Positions 50,739 through 58,875 of a DNA stretch of 64,000 bases are shown one piece after another; position 1 is the stretch's first letter, and each line of letters begins with the position of its first letter. This DNA comes from Dehalococcoidia bacterium (GTDB taxonomy: Bacteria; Chloroflexota; Dehalococcoidia; CAUJGQ01). The stretch spans positions 1 through 64,000 of the forward strand of contig DATGEL010000041.1 in NCBI GenBank assembly GCA_035310145.1, read 5' to 3'. The notes below the pieces were generated by a model, which worked only from the letters and a program-made list of their open reading frames with translations, had not been told where the DNA came from and searched no databases. The translations under genes were made by a program, and so were the position numbers.

Positions 50739-51188
50739 CTACTCCTGCAGCCAGGCGTCGAGCGCGCGCTTGTAGCTCTGCAGCTCCCCGGGTTTGAAGA
50801 AGAGCGCCACCTCGCGCGCGGCGGACTCCGGGCCGTCGGAGCCGTGCACCAAATTGCGGCCGGTCTGGATCGCCAGATCGCCGCGGATCGTGCCGGCGTC
50901 GGCGTTGACGGGGTTCGTCTTGCCCATGGTCGCCCGCGCGGCGGCGATCGCGTCCGGGCCTTCGAAGACGGCGGCCACGATCGGCGCCGAGGTGATGTAC
51001 TCGATCAGGCCCGCGTAAAAGCCCTTGCCCTCGTGCTCCCGGTAGTGGTGGCCGGCGAGCTCGGGCGAGACCTGCATCAGCTTGAGGCCGATCAACTTGA
51101 GACCGCGCCGCTCCAGCCGGCCGAGGATCTCGAAGGTCAGACCGCGCTGGACGCCGTCGGGCTTCACCAGGATCAGCGTGCGTTCCAT
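50739..51188 (-). CDS. ndk: Nucleoside diphosphate kinase
   Basis: The 149-residue protein matches the family along its length: ERTLILVKPDGVQRGL at the start, MGKTNPVNADAGTIRGDLA, and NLVHGSDGPESAAREVALFF with the phospho-accepting His115. It transfers the gamma phosphate between nucleoside tri- and diphosphates in the cytoplasm. ATG 51188 follows AAGGAAG. It lies 94 bases downstream of tsaB on the same strand and ends 24 bases from the convergent rsfS. Confidence 0.96.
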   Translation of the reverse strand: MERTLILVKPDGVQRGLTFEILGRLERRGLKLIGLKLMQVSPELAGHHYREHEGKGFYAGLIEYITSAPIVAAVFEGPDAIAAARATMGKTNPVNADAGTIRGDLAIQTGRNLVHGSDGPESAAREVALFFKPGELQSYKRALDAWLQE

Positions 51189-51282
51189 GCTCTTCCTTCT
51201 TCGACGTGCCCGAGGCTCGTTGGCGTGATAGTCGAGCCCAGCACAGGGCCGCCGGGCCGTCCCTGTTCGACGATATCGAATG

Positions 51283-51993
51283 CTAGCGACCGCCCCCGGC
51301 CGCGGCCTTCGACTTTGTGATCGCGGGGTCGCGCAGATAGAGCGGATCGACCGAGAGCGGATTGTCGCGGGCGCCGGCGATGTAGCGCGCCCAGCCCAGC
51401 TCCGACAACCAGGCGGCCCGCCGCTGCGACGCGGCGGGACTGGTCCGCCGGGCAGAGGGAAAGCCGGCGAGCAGTCGCTCTTCCAGCCCGGCCAGCTCTC
51501 CGCAGAACACGCCAACGTCGGGCGCCTGCTCGATCAGGCTGTCGAGGTCCGTGAGCCGGGGCACGGCGAGTTCGCGCAGGTCCGCGCCGCCGCGTTCGTA
51601 AACGGCCCAGGCGAGATCGCCGCGTCCGGCCTGGTGGATCGCGCAGACAGGGCCGGGGAAGGCCGACTGCCCGTACGCGTCCAGCTCCAGCCGCCCGGCG
51701 GCAAGCAGCTCGGCGTCGAGCGCCAGCGCCAGCCCCATCGCCGTGCTGATGCCGACGCGCAGCCCCGCGTAGGCGCCGGGGCCCCGATCGACGAACAGCA
51801 CGCGGATTTGCTCGCGTTCAAGGCCGCACTGTGCCAGCAGCAGCTCGATGGCGGGCAGCAACTCAACCGAGTGATTGCGGTGGCTGCGCCAGGTCAGCTC
51901 CGCGAGCAGCGCGCCCTGCCGCGAGATGGCGACGCTGGCGACGGCGCCGGCCGTATCGATCGCCAGCTCGACGCCGGCAGCGGTCTCAGTCAC
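51283..51993 (-). CDS. tsaB: tRNA threonylcarbamoyladenosine biosynthesis protein TsaB
   Basis: The 236-residue protein starts VELAIDTAGAVASVAI and has SVELLPAIELLLAQ, then the TsaB/TsaD-family GPGAYAGLRVGISTAMGLALAL. It is an inactive HSP70-fold partner of TsaD in t6A37 synthesis. The GTG start (51993) overlaps the tsaE end by eight bases. The C-terminal half with SQRRAAWLSELGWARYI and the PLYLRDPAI ending resembles versions in which a RimI-type gene follows, but none is present here. tsaD is not in the window. Confidence 0.92.
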   Translation of the reverse strand: MTETAAGVELAIDTAGAVASVAISRQGALLAELTWRSHRNHSVELLPAIELLLAQCGLEREQIRVLFVDRGPGAYAGLRVGISTAMGLALALDAELLAAGRLELDAYGQSAFPGPVCAIHQAGRGDLAWAVYERGGADLRELAVPRLTDLDSLIEQAPDVGVFCGELAGLEERLLAGFPSARRTSPAASQRRAAWLSELGWARYIAGARDNPLSVDPLYLRDPAITKSKAAAGGGR

Positions 51994-52459
51994 CGGCGGC
52001 CACCGCCTCGGCGCTCAGCGCCCGTAGCAGGCGCGCTGACCGTTCACCGAACGCCGTGAGCGTCAGCGTGCGTGCGTCTGAACCGTCGTGCTCGATCGCG
52101 ACGTGCAGATGTTCGTCCGGCAAGAGCCCGGCGCCGCGCTCCGGCCACTCCACGATCAGGGCGCCGTCGTCGGTATAGCCGGGCAGGTCGAGCTGTGCGA
52201 TCTCCTCCGTCGCCTCCAGCCGGTAAAGGTCAACGTGGTAGAGCTTGACGCGGCCGCGGTACTCGTTGATCAGCACGAAGGTCGGGCTGTTGACCAGGTC
52301 GCTCGAGCCGGCGCCCCGGCCGACGCCCTGGGTCATCGCCGTCTTGCCCGCGCCCAGCGGCCCCTGCAGCAACACCACGTCGCCCGGCTCAAGCAGCGCG
52401 CCAATGCGCTCGCCCAGGGCACGCGTTTGCTCGACCGACGTCGTCCGGAAGAAGAGCAT
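51986..52459 (-). CDS. tsaE: tRNA threonylcarbamoyladenosine biosynthesis ATPase TsaE
   Basis: The protein has 157 residues. The P-loop is LLQGPLGAGKTAMTQG (33-40 core). NSPTFVLINEY and LYHVDLYRLE are the diagnostic TsaE motifs, followed by IVEWPERG. It is the ATPase that drives the TsaB-TsaD complex. ATG 52459 was chosen. The coding region overlaps tsaB by eight bases. A TATACT box lies 36 bases upstream. Confidence 0.95.
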   Translation of the reverse strand: MLFFRTTSVEQTRALGERIGALLEPGDVVLLQGPLGAGKTAMTQGVGRGAGSSDLVNSPTFVLINEYRGRVKLYHVDLYRLEATEEIAQLDLPGYTDDGALIVEWPERGAGLLPDEHLHVAIEHDGSDARTLTLTAFGERSARLLRALSAEAVAAGD

Positions 52460-52494
52460 TGCAGTCCGCCGTGTCAATTGGCTTTCTCCGTTCA

Positions 52495-52500
52495 AGTATA
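52495..52500 (-). promoter_or_regulatory. Putative -10 box (TATACT) for tsaE
   Basis: The minus strand reads CTCTATACTTG, 36 bases before the tsaE ATG, within the same intergenic region as the plus-strand box at 52564. Confidence 0.4.
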
Positions 52501-52563
52501 GAGAGGTGCGGCTGCGGCGCTCAAACGGCGCGGCGGCGATCGTGCGCTTGCCGCGCCGCGCGC

Positions 52564-52569
52564 TATGCT
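52564..52569 (+). promoter_or_regulatory. Putative -10 box (TATGCT) for the binding protein at 52604
   Basis: GCTATGCT at 52562-52569 lies 35 bases before the ATG. It is divergent from the tsaE box at 52495, leaving about 60 bases between them. Confidence 0.4.
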
Positions 52570-52603
52570 GGGAGGGAAGCAGTGTCGGAGCGAAGCCGGA
52601 CCT

Positions 52604-53593
52604 ATGACCGCACGCCGCCTTCGCTACCTCGCGCCGCTGGCCGTGCTCGCGTTGGCCGCGATCGTTGCGACTTTTCTGATCAGCAGCGGCGGCGAGAAGA
52701 CGAACGGGCCCGGCGCGCCGCAGCAGCCACTCGTGCTGGCTCCGCCTCGGGCGCCGGCCACACCGCTGTTCACGGCCACGGCCGGCGCCACCTATCCACT
52801 GCAGTTGCGACGGGACGACGGTCGGCAGGTGCTGATCGCGGCGCAGCCGCGCCGCATCCTCTCGCTCTCGGCAGGAGCGACAGAGATTCTCTTCCAGATC
52901 GGCGCCGGGCCGCAGGTGGTTGGCGTCAGCTCCGATTCGGACTACCCGCCCGACGCGGCCGCGCTGCCCAAAGTCGCGGCGAGCGCGGGCGTGACGGCGA
53001 TCCAAGCGTTCAATCCCGATCTGATCGTGATCGTTGGAGCCGGCGCCCCGACCGTCACTGCGCTCGACAGCGCCGCCGTGCCGGTGGTGGCACTGAAGGA
53101 GCCGGTGACGGTAGCCGAGCTGGAGCAACAGATCCAGTTCTTTGGCGACGTCACCGGACGCCTGGCCGACGCCCAGCGAGCGGCCGCCGCGCTAGGGCGG
53201 CGCGTCGATGCGGTCAAGCGCCAGCTCGCGGGGGTGCAGCAGGGGCCGCGGGTCTTCGTCGATCTGGGCCCCGCTGGACACGGTGAGCCTTCCGGCACGC
53301 TGCTGAGCGACATGCTGATGCTGTTGAAAGCGCAAAATTTGCAGGTCCCCGCGGATCCCGGCCAGAACGGCCGCGGCCGTGCCGCCGCGGCGAACCCCGA
53401 CGCGGTGCTGCTGGCAGGCGCGACGGATCTGCACGCGGCCGCCGATCTCGCGACGCTGCCCGGCTGGGCCAACGTCGCCGCGGTGCGCGCCGGGCGAGTG
53501 GCGGCGATCGATCCGGCGCTGCTGCGGCCCGGCCCGCGCATCGCGGACGAACTACTGATGCTGGAGCAGTTCCTCTATCCAAATCTGCCCTGA
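52604..53593 (+). CDS. Periplasmic-binding-protein-like, BtuF/FepB type
   Basis: The protein has 329 residues. The N-terminal helix (LAPLAVLALAAIVATFLI) anchors or exports it; there is no lipobox Cys. The family motif RRILSLSAGATEILFQIGAGPQVVGVSSDSDYP is the classic start of class III (BtuF-like) binding proteins. AFNPDLIVIVGAG and the C-terminal TLPGWANVAAVRAGRV follow. It probably binds a corrinoid or iron chelate outside the membrane. A matching permease or ATPase is not present here. It is followed 21 bases later by cobyrinate a,c-diamide synthase, which supports a link to cobalamin. Confidence 0.82.
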   Translation: MTARRLRYLAPLAVLALAAIVATFLISSGGEKTNGPGAPQQPLVLAPPRAPATPLFTATAGATYPLQLRRDDGRQVLIAAQPRRILSLSAGATEILFQIGAGPQVVGVSSDSDYPPDAAALPKVAASAGVTAIQAFNPDLIVIVGAGAPTVTALDSAAVPVVALKEPVTVAELEQQIQFFGDVTGRLADAQRAAAALGRRVDAVKRQLAGVQQGPRVFVDLGPAGHGEPSGTLLSDMLMLLKAQNLQVPADPGQNGRGRAAAANPDAVLLAGATDLHAAADLATLPGWANVAAVRAGRVAAIDPALLRPGPRIADELLMLEQFLYPNLP

Positions 53594-53613
53594 CGGCCAG
53601 CCGGGAGCAGCGC

Positions 53614-55008
53614 ATGGCTCGCACGATCGTGGTGGCGGGAGTCCATTCGGGCGTTGGCAAAACGACGGTCGCCACCGGGCTGATGGCCGCCTTCGCCCGT
53701 CGTGGCCTGCGCGTGCAGGGCTTCAAGGTCGGGCCGGATTACATCGATCCCAGCTATCACACGGCGGTCTCCGGCCGCGCCTCGCGTAACCTCGACACCT
53801 GGATGCTGCCGCACGAGGCCGTGGTCGAATGCTTCCAGCGCGCGTCAGCGGGCGCTGACCTCTGCGTGATCGAAGGCGTAATGGGCCTCTTCGACGGCCG
53901 CACCGGCGGCCGCGGCGCCGGCAGCACGGCGGAGGTGGCGGCATTGCTCGGCGTGCCGGTGCTGCTGGTCGTAGACGGCTGGAAGATCGCACGCAGCGCG
54001 GCGGCGATTGTGCACGGCTACCGCACTTTCGACCCGCGCGTCGACCTGGCCGGTGTCGTGCTCAACCGCATCGCCGGGGAGGGCCACTACCGCGCCGTGG
54101 CGCCGCCAATCGAAGATGAGGCCGGCGTGCCCGTCGTCGGCAGCCTGGGCAGGGATGCGCGGCTCACGCTGCCCGAGCGCTACCTCGGCCTGATTCCGGT
54201 CACCGAAGGCCCGGTCGCTCGCGAGTACTTCCACGCGCTGGCGGAGAGTGTCGCCCGCGGCCTCGATCTTGAGCGTGTCCTACGCATCGCCCGCGAGCCG
54301 CGGCCTGGTCGTCGGATTGCCGAACCGCTGTTCCCGTCGGAGCCGGCAACGCGGAGCGTCCGGCTCGCGCTCGCGCGCGATGCGGCCTTCAGCTTCTACT
54401 ACGAAGATGCGCTGGATCTGGTCCGGGTATACGGCGCCGAGATTGTGCCGTTCAGCCCACTCGATGACGAGGCGCTGCCGCCGGCCACGAATGCGGTCTA
54501 CCTGGGCGGCGGCTTCCCGGAGCTGTTCGCGGCGCGGCTGGCGGCCAATCGGCCGATGCTGGCGGCGCTGCGCGCCGCCGCGGCGAGCGGCGTGCCGATC
54601 TACACGGAGTGCGGCGGCTACATGTACGCCGGCCGCTCGCTCACCGACGCGGAGGGCGTCCGGCACGAGATGCTGAAGCTGTTGCCGCTCGATTCCACGA
54701 TGAGCGACAGCCGCCTGACGCTCGGCTACCGGGAGCTGCGCACGCTGCGCGACGGTCCTACCGGGCCGGCGGGCGCGCGGCTGCGCGGGCACGAGTTCCA
54801 CTGGTCGGTGTCGGAGCCGCCGGCCGACGCAGACGCGGTTTACGCGGCGGCCGTGGACGGCGGTGGTGAGCGAATGGCGGGCGGGGCGCGTGGCTCGGTC
54901 TGGGGAAGCTATATGCACCTGCACTTCGCCAGCGATCGATCGCTGGCGCCGCGGTTCGTGCGCTGGTGCGCCGGCGTAGAGCGCCGGCGTCTGAGCGGCG
55001 AGCGTTGA
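53614..55008 (+). CDS. cbiA: Cobyrinate a,c-diamide synthase
   Basis: The protein has 464 residues. The N-terminal dethiobiotin-synthetase-like ATPase opens VVAGVHSGVGKTTVATGL (P-loop 9-17) with GFKVGPDYIDPSYH. VIEGVMGLFDG follows. The C-terminal glutamine amidotransferase type-1 domain has the Cys in IYTECGGYMYAG and the His in GHEFHWS. It amidates the a and c carboxylates of cobyrinic acid with glutamine and ATP. No other cobalamin synthesis gene is adjacent, but a BtuF-like gene lies immediately upstream. Confidence 0.93.
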   Translation: MARTIVVAGVHSGVGKTTVATGLMAAFARRGLRVQGFKVGPDYIDPSYHTAVSGRASRNLDTWMLPHEAVVECFQRASAGADLCVIEGVMGLFDGRTGGRGAGSTAEVAALLGVPVLLVVDGWKIARSAAAIVHGYRTFDPRVDLAGVVLNRIAGEGHYRAVAPPIEDEAGVPVVGSLGRDARLTLPERYLGLIPVTEGPVAREYFHALAESVARGLDLERVLRIAREPRPGRRIAEPLFPSEPATRSVRLALARDAAFSFYYEDALDLVRVYGAEIVPFSPLDDEALPPATNAVYLGGGFPELFAARLAANRPMLAALRAAAASGVPIYTECGGYMYAGRSLTDAEGVRHEMLKLLPLDSTMSDSRLTLGYRELRTLRDGPTGPAGARLRGHEFHWSVSEPPADADAVYAAAVDGGGERMAGGARGSVWGSYMHLHFASDRSLAPRFVRWCAGVERRRLSGER

Positions 55009-55549
55009 CCGAGGCAGCTACGCGGCCAGCCGCACGCGCACGGCTGAGCCGCCGGCCAGGCTGACAACCGTCCGCAGGGCGGGGCCTTGCGTGGCGAGGC
55101 GCACGGTTACCTGTGTTCCGGCCGCGGGCTTCGCTTCATTACACGGTGAGCACGTTATGCACGTTGAGCACGTTGTGCGCATCTCCCTGCCCCCTTTTCG
55201 CCGGCTGCGCGGCGCGGACGGCGCTCTCATTCCTGGTCGATGCGGCGCGGTCCGCCGTTACAACGAGGCTACCCGCGCAGATGTGATCGCTGATATGGCC
55301 TCGGCCACACAGCCTGTGTGACCTTCCTGGCATAAGCATCGAACCTGCAACTCCGGCGCAACAGTGGCGATCGATACGGCTCCTGCCCAACTTCCGGCCG
55401 CCGTGCCGAGGGCTCGGACGCGCGGGAAAGTCGCCGGGCGAGCCTGTGTTGCCAGCCCGGCCGTCGCTTCGTACGCTGGCCGCGCGGAGCGCCGCGTTCG
55501 AGCGCCTCGCGGCTGGTTCAAACCGAGGAGCCCGCGAAGGAGAGACGCC
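55009..55549. other. Intergenic gap with no convincing gene
   Basis: These 541 bases lie between the cobyrinate synthase and dehydrogenase genes, both on plus. A minus-strand 70-residue frame (55018-55230) starts in the 9-base repeat and has no known similarity, so I do not call it. A short tandem repeat sits at 55142-55177. Confidence 0.5.
55142..55177. repeat. Four-copy 9-base tandem repeat
   Basis: The units CACGGTGAG, CACGTTATG, CACGTTGAG and CACGTTGTG follow each other directly (9-base period, consensus CACGTTGAG). The middle two are the best conserved. The block lies between two plus-strand genes, about 135 bases past the cobyrinate synthase stop. Confidence 0.65.
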
Positions 55550-56449
55550 GTGGATGTCGGCTTCATCGGCCTCGGCAACATGGGCAATCCGATGGCGCGC
55601 AACCTCATCCGCGCCGGGCATCAGCTCGTCGTCTATGACCTGCGCGAGGACGCTGCCGCCAACCTGATCGAGCTGGGCGCCCGCTGGGCCGCCAGCCCCA
55701 GGGCCGTGGCCGAGCAGTGCCGTGTCGCCTTCACCTCGCTGCCGGGGCCGCCCGAGGTGGAGCGCGTGCTGCTGGGTCCGGACGGCGTGCTCGCCGGGGC
55801 GGCGCGCGGCAGCGTCGTCTTCGACCTGAGCAGCAACGCGCCGGCCGTGATTCGCCGCATCGCGGCGCAGGCGGCGGATCAGGGGGTCATCGTGCTCGAC
55901 TCACCGGTGAGCGGCGGCGTCTCCGGCGCCGAGAAAGGCACCCTCGCCGTGATGGTCGGCGGTGAGCGCGCGGCCTTCGACGAGTATCGCGAGCTGCTCG
56001 GCGCGATCGGCGCCAACGTGTTTCATCTCGGCCCGGTGGGCAACGGATCCGTCGTCAAGCTGATGAATAACCTGATCGCGCTGTCGATCGGCCCGCTGCT
56101 GGACGAGGCCGTGGTCGTGGGCGCCAAGGCGGGCATCCCCCCGGCGACGTTGTTCGAAGTGATGAGCGTCAGTTCGGCCGGGCCGCTGGTGCGCGGGCTG
56201 CCGCGGCTCTTCCGCCGTACCTTCGAAGACGCGAGCTTCGCCCTGGCCCTGGCGCGCAAGGATGTGGGCCTGGCCGTGGGAGCCGGCCGCGACCTGGGCG
56301 TGCCCATGCCGGTGGCGGCGGCTGTCGAACAGGTCTACGAGTGGGCGAAGGGGAACGGCCTGGGCGACAAGAACTCGCTGGCGACCCTGCTGCTCTACGA
56401 GCGCGCCGCCGGCGTCGAGATTCACGCCGACGACGTGCCGCCCGCGTAG
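55550..56449 (+). CDS. NAD(P)-dependent 3-hydroxyisobutyrate dehydrogenase-like oxidoreductase
   Basis: The 299-residue protein starts at GTG 55550 after AAGGAG (VDVGFIGLGNMGNPMARNLIRAG, the NAD motif). VLDSPVSGGVSGAEKGTLAVMVGG, and the catalytic Lys in GPVGNGSVVKLMNNLI, follow. It oxidises a beta-hydroxy acid such as 3-hydroxyisobutyrate, tartronate semialdehyde or a related compound; the substrate is unresolved. Its 3' end overlaps the convergent galE gene by 28 bases. Confidence 0.9.
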   Translation: MDVGFIGLGNMGNPMARNLIRAGHQLVVYDLREDAAANLIELGARWAASPRAVAEQCRVAFTSLPGPPEVERVLLGPDGVLAGAARGSVVFDLSSNAPAVIRRIAAQAADQGVIVLDSPVSGGVSGAEKGTLAVMVGGERAAFDEYRELLGAIGANVFHLGPVGNGSVVKLMNNLIALSIGPLLDEAVVVGAKAGIPPATLFEVMSVSSAGPLVRGLPRLFRRTFEDASFALALARKDVGLAVGAGRDLGVPMPVAAAVEQVYEWAKGNGLGDKNSLATLLLYERAAGVEIHADDVPPA

Positions 56450-57411
56450 CCTCCAGGGTGGGCGCGCCGCCAGCGCCAGGCGCTATCCACGATCGCGTCG
56501 AGGTCGTCGAAGCGCGGTCGCCAGCCCAGCTCGCGGCGCGCCAGTTCCGAGGAAGCAACCAGGGCCGGCGGGTCGCCGGCGCGGCGGCGCTGCTGATTGA
56601 CGGCAATCTCGCAGCCGGTGACGCGCTTCGCCGCGGCGATCACCTCGCGGTTGGAGTGGCCCGTACCGCTGCCCAGGTTGAAGCGGCCGGAGCGTGAGGC
56701 CGCGTAGTCCAGGGCGAGCACATGCGCTTGCGCCAGGTCCGCAATGTGCACGTAGTCGCGGATGCAGGTGCCGTCCGGTGTGGGATAGTCGACGCCAAAC
56801 AAGGGCAGGGCGCCGCGCGTGCCCTCGGCAACCTGCAGGACGATCGGGATCAGGTGCGTCTCAGGGTCGTGGTCTTCGCCGCGCTTTTCTGTCGCGCCTG
56901 AGGCGTTGAAGTAGCGTAGCGCGACGGACTTGATGCTGTGGCACTCGTCGTACCAACGCAACATCTGCTCGACAATCAGCTTCGACTCGCCGTACGGATT
57001 CACCGGGCGCAGGGGATGTTGCTCGTCCAGCGGCACGTACTCCGGCTCGCCGAAGACGGCGGCGGTGGAGGAGAACACGTAGCGGCGCACATGGTGCCGC
57101 ACCATGGCATTGAGCAGGGCAATGCCGCCCGCCACGTTGTTGTGGAAGTAGCTTCCGGGGTCGCGCATCGACTCGCCGACGGCGATCAAGGCGGCGAAGT
57201 TGATCACGCCGTCCGGCGGCTCCGCGAAGGCACGTTCCAGCGCCGCTTCGTCGTGCGTGGAGCCGGTGATGAGCACGGCGCGGTCGTCCACGGCGTCGAG
57301 ATGGCCGTGGCTCAGATCGTCGAAGACGGTGACCCTGTGCCCGGCATCGAGCAGCACTTCAACGGTGACGCTGCCGATGTAGCCGGCGCCGCCCACGACG
57401 AGCACGCGCAT
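56422..57411 (-). CDS. galE: UDP-glucose 4-epimerase
   Basis: The 329-residue protein has the NAD motif VLVVGGAGYIGSVT and FDDLSHGHLDAV. The catalytic Ser/Tyr/Lys come from FSSTAAVFGEP and NPYGESKLIVEQ, then RYFNASGA and DGTCIRDYVHIADLAQAH. It interconverts UDP-glucose and UDP-galactose with bound NAD in the cytoplasm. It begins one base into the fabF stop codon (TGATG), so the pair is tightly coupled, and it overlaps the preceding gene at the 3' side by 28 bases. Confidence 0.94.
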   Translation of the reverse strand: MRVLVVGGAGYIGSVTVEVLLDAGHRVTVFDDLSHGHLDAVDDRAVLITGSTHDEAALERAFAEPPDGVINFAALIAVGESMRDPGSYFHNNVAGGIALLNAMVRHHVRRYVFSSTAAVFGEPEYVPLDEQHPLRPVNPYGESKLIVEQMLRWYDECHSIKSVALRYFNASGATEKRGEDHDPETHLIPIVLQVAEGTRGALPLFGVDYPTPDGTCIRDYVHIADLAQAHVLALDYAASRSGRFNLGSGTGHSNREVIAAAKRVTGCEIAVNQQRRRAGDPPALVASSELARRELGWRPRFDDLDAIVDSAWRWRRAHPGGYAGGTSSA

Positions 57412-58691
57412 CAGTGCTGGTCCGCGCCGTCAAACTTCTCGATGACGACGCAGGCGTTCTGGCCGCCGAAGCCGAAGCTGTTCTTTAAGACCACGCGCAC
57501 GTCGGCGCGCCGCGCCGTGTTGGGCACGTAGTCGAGATCGCAGTCCGGGTCGGGCGTCTCGTAGTTGATCGTGGGATGAATGGTGCCGCTGTCGATCGTC
57601 TTGACGCAGGCGACCAGCTCCAGGGCGCCGCTGGCGCCGAAGGCGTGGCCGATCATCGACTTGGTGGAGCTAACCGGCACGGTGTAGGCGTGCTCGCCCA
57701 GCGCCGCTTTGATCGCCTTCGTCTCCGCGGGGTCATTCATCGGCGTCGAGGTGCCGTGCGCGTTGACATAATCCACCTCGGCCGGTGTGCGGCCGGCGTC
57801 GGCAAGGGCCCACTCAATCGCCCGCGCCGCGCCCTCACCGTCGGCGCAGGGCGCGACGATGTGGTAGGCGTCCGAACTGGCGGCGTAGCCCGTTACCTCG
57901 CAGTAGATGCGCGCCCCGCGCGCCTGCGCGCGCTCCAGCGACTCCAGCACGAAAATGCCGGCGCCCTCGGCGGGAATGAAGCCGTCGCGGTCCTTGTCGA
58001 ACGGGCGGCTGGCGCGGGCCGGCTCGTCGCTGCGGCTGCTCATCGCGCGCATCACCGAGAAGGCGGCCAGCCCCAGCTCCCCGATACCGGCCTCCGTGCC
58101 GCCCGAGAGGATCACATCGGCGGCGCCGCGGCGGATCACCTCGGCCGCTTCGCCCACAGCCTGCGTGGCCGCGGCGCAGGCGGTGATCGCCGTTCCGGTG
58201 TAGCCCTTGAGGCCGTACTGCAGGCTGACCTGGGCGGCGGCCATGTTCGGCAGGCTCTTGGGCATGAAGAGGGGGTCGATGCGCATGCCGCCCTTCGCCA
58301 GGATGGTACGCACGGCCTCATCGATGTTCGGATAGCCGCCGTTGCCGTTGCCGAGATAGACGCCGATGCGCGTGCGATCTTCATGGTCGAGGTCGAGGCC
58401 GGCGTCGGCGATCGCCTGGCCGGCCGCGGCGACGGCGAACTGGCTGAACCGCGCCATGCGCCGCGCCTCGCGGCGGTCGATATAGCGCTCCGGTTGCCAC
58501 TCCTTCACTTCCCCCGCCAGCTTGGTCGGGTAGTTCGTCGTGTCGGCCAGCGTCATGTAATCGACGCCGGAGCGCCCGGCCACAAGCGCCGCCCAAAACG
58601 ATTCGACGTCTTCACCGAGCGGCGTGATCGCGCCCATGCCGGTGACGACCACCCGACGGCGACCAGGCGCGCGTCCGTCTGCGACTGCCAT
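57411..58691 (-). CDS. fabF: 3-oxoacyl-ACP synthase II (KAS II)
   Basis: The 426-residue protein has RVVVTGMGAITPLGEDVESF at the start. The active site is C172 in TAITACAAATQAVG, His in NAHGTSTPMNDPAE, and His in SMIGHAFGASGALELVA, a complete Cys-His-His triad. It elongates acyl-ACP with malonyl-ACP in fatty-acid synthesis. ATG 58691 is used with a TACACT box 34 bases upstream. No other fab gene is adjacent; galE follows with a one-base overlap. Confidence 0.95.
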   Translation of the reverse strand: MAVADGRAPGRRRVVVTGMGAITPLGEDVESFWAALVAGRSGVDYMTLADTTNYPTKLAGEVKEWQPERYIDRREARRMARFSQFAVAAAGQAIADAGLDLDHEDRTRIGVYLGNGNGGYPNIDEAVRTILAKGGMRIDPLFMPKSLPNMAAAQVSLQYGLKGYTGTAITACAAATQAVGEAAEVIRRGAADVILSGGTEAGIGELGLAAFSVMRAMSSRSDEPARASRPFDKDRDGFIPAEGAGIFVLESLERAQARGARIYCEVTGYAASSDAYHIVAPCADGEGAARAIEWALADAGRTPAEVDYVNAHGTSTPMNDPAETKAIKAALGEHAYTVPVSSTKSMIGHAFGASGALELVACVKTIDSGTIHPTINYETPDPDCDLDYVPNTARRADVRVVLKNSFGFGGQNACVVIEKFDGADQH

Positions 58692-58724
58692 CTGTCCTGT
58701 TCCTCGCGCTGCGGCGCTGCGCAC

Positions 58725-58730
58725 AGTGTA
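58725..58730 (-). promoter_or_regulatory. Putative -10 box (TACACT) for fabF-galE
   Basis: The minus strand reads CTCTACACTGTG, 34 bases before the fabF start, matching the recurrent TAYRCT hexamer. Confidence 0.4.
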
Positions 58731-58875
58731 GAGGGCGCCGGGGCGAGGGTCCAACCGAAGCGGCAGCGCCGCGCGGCGGCTCCTGCGCCGCCGTGCCCAG
58801 TGTGTAATATGCAAAGATGGCGCCAGCGCCGTCCGGCCTGTCCTACTCTAAGGCCGGCGCGCGGGAGGCAGGGCG

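Noticed and set aside
52460-52603. Possible cobalamin riboswitch before the BtuF-like and CbiA genes
   Set aside because: I looked for the conserved B12-box core and did not find it. The gap is only 144 bases and includes the divergent promoter boxes.
55018-55230. 70-codon minus-strand frame after the cobyrinate synthase gene
   Set aside because: It begins inside the 9-base repeat region, has no ribosome site and no recognisable domain. Its cysteine run (TTCSTCITCSPC) is produced by the repeat itself.
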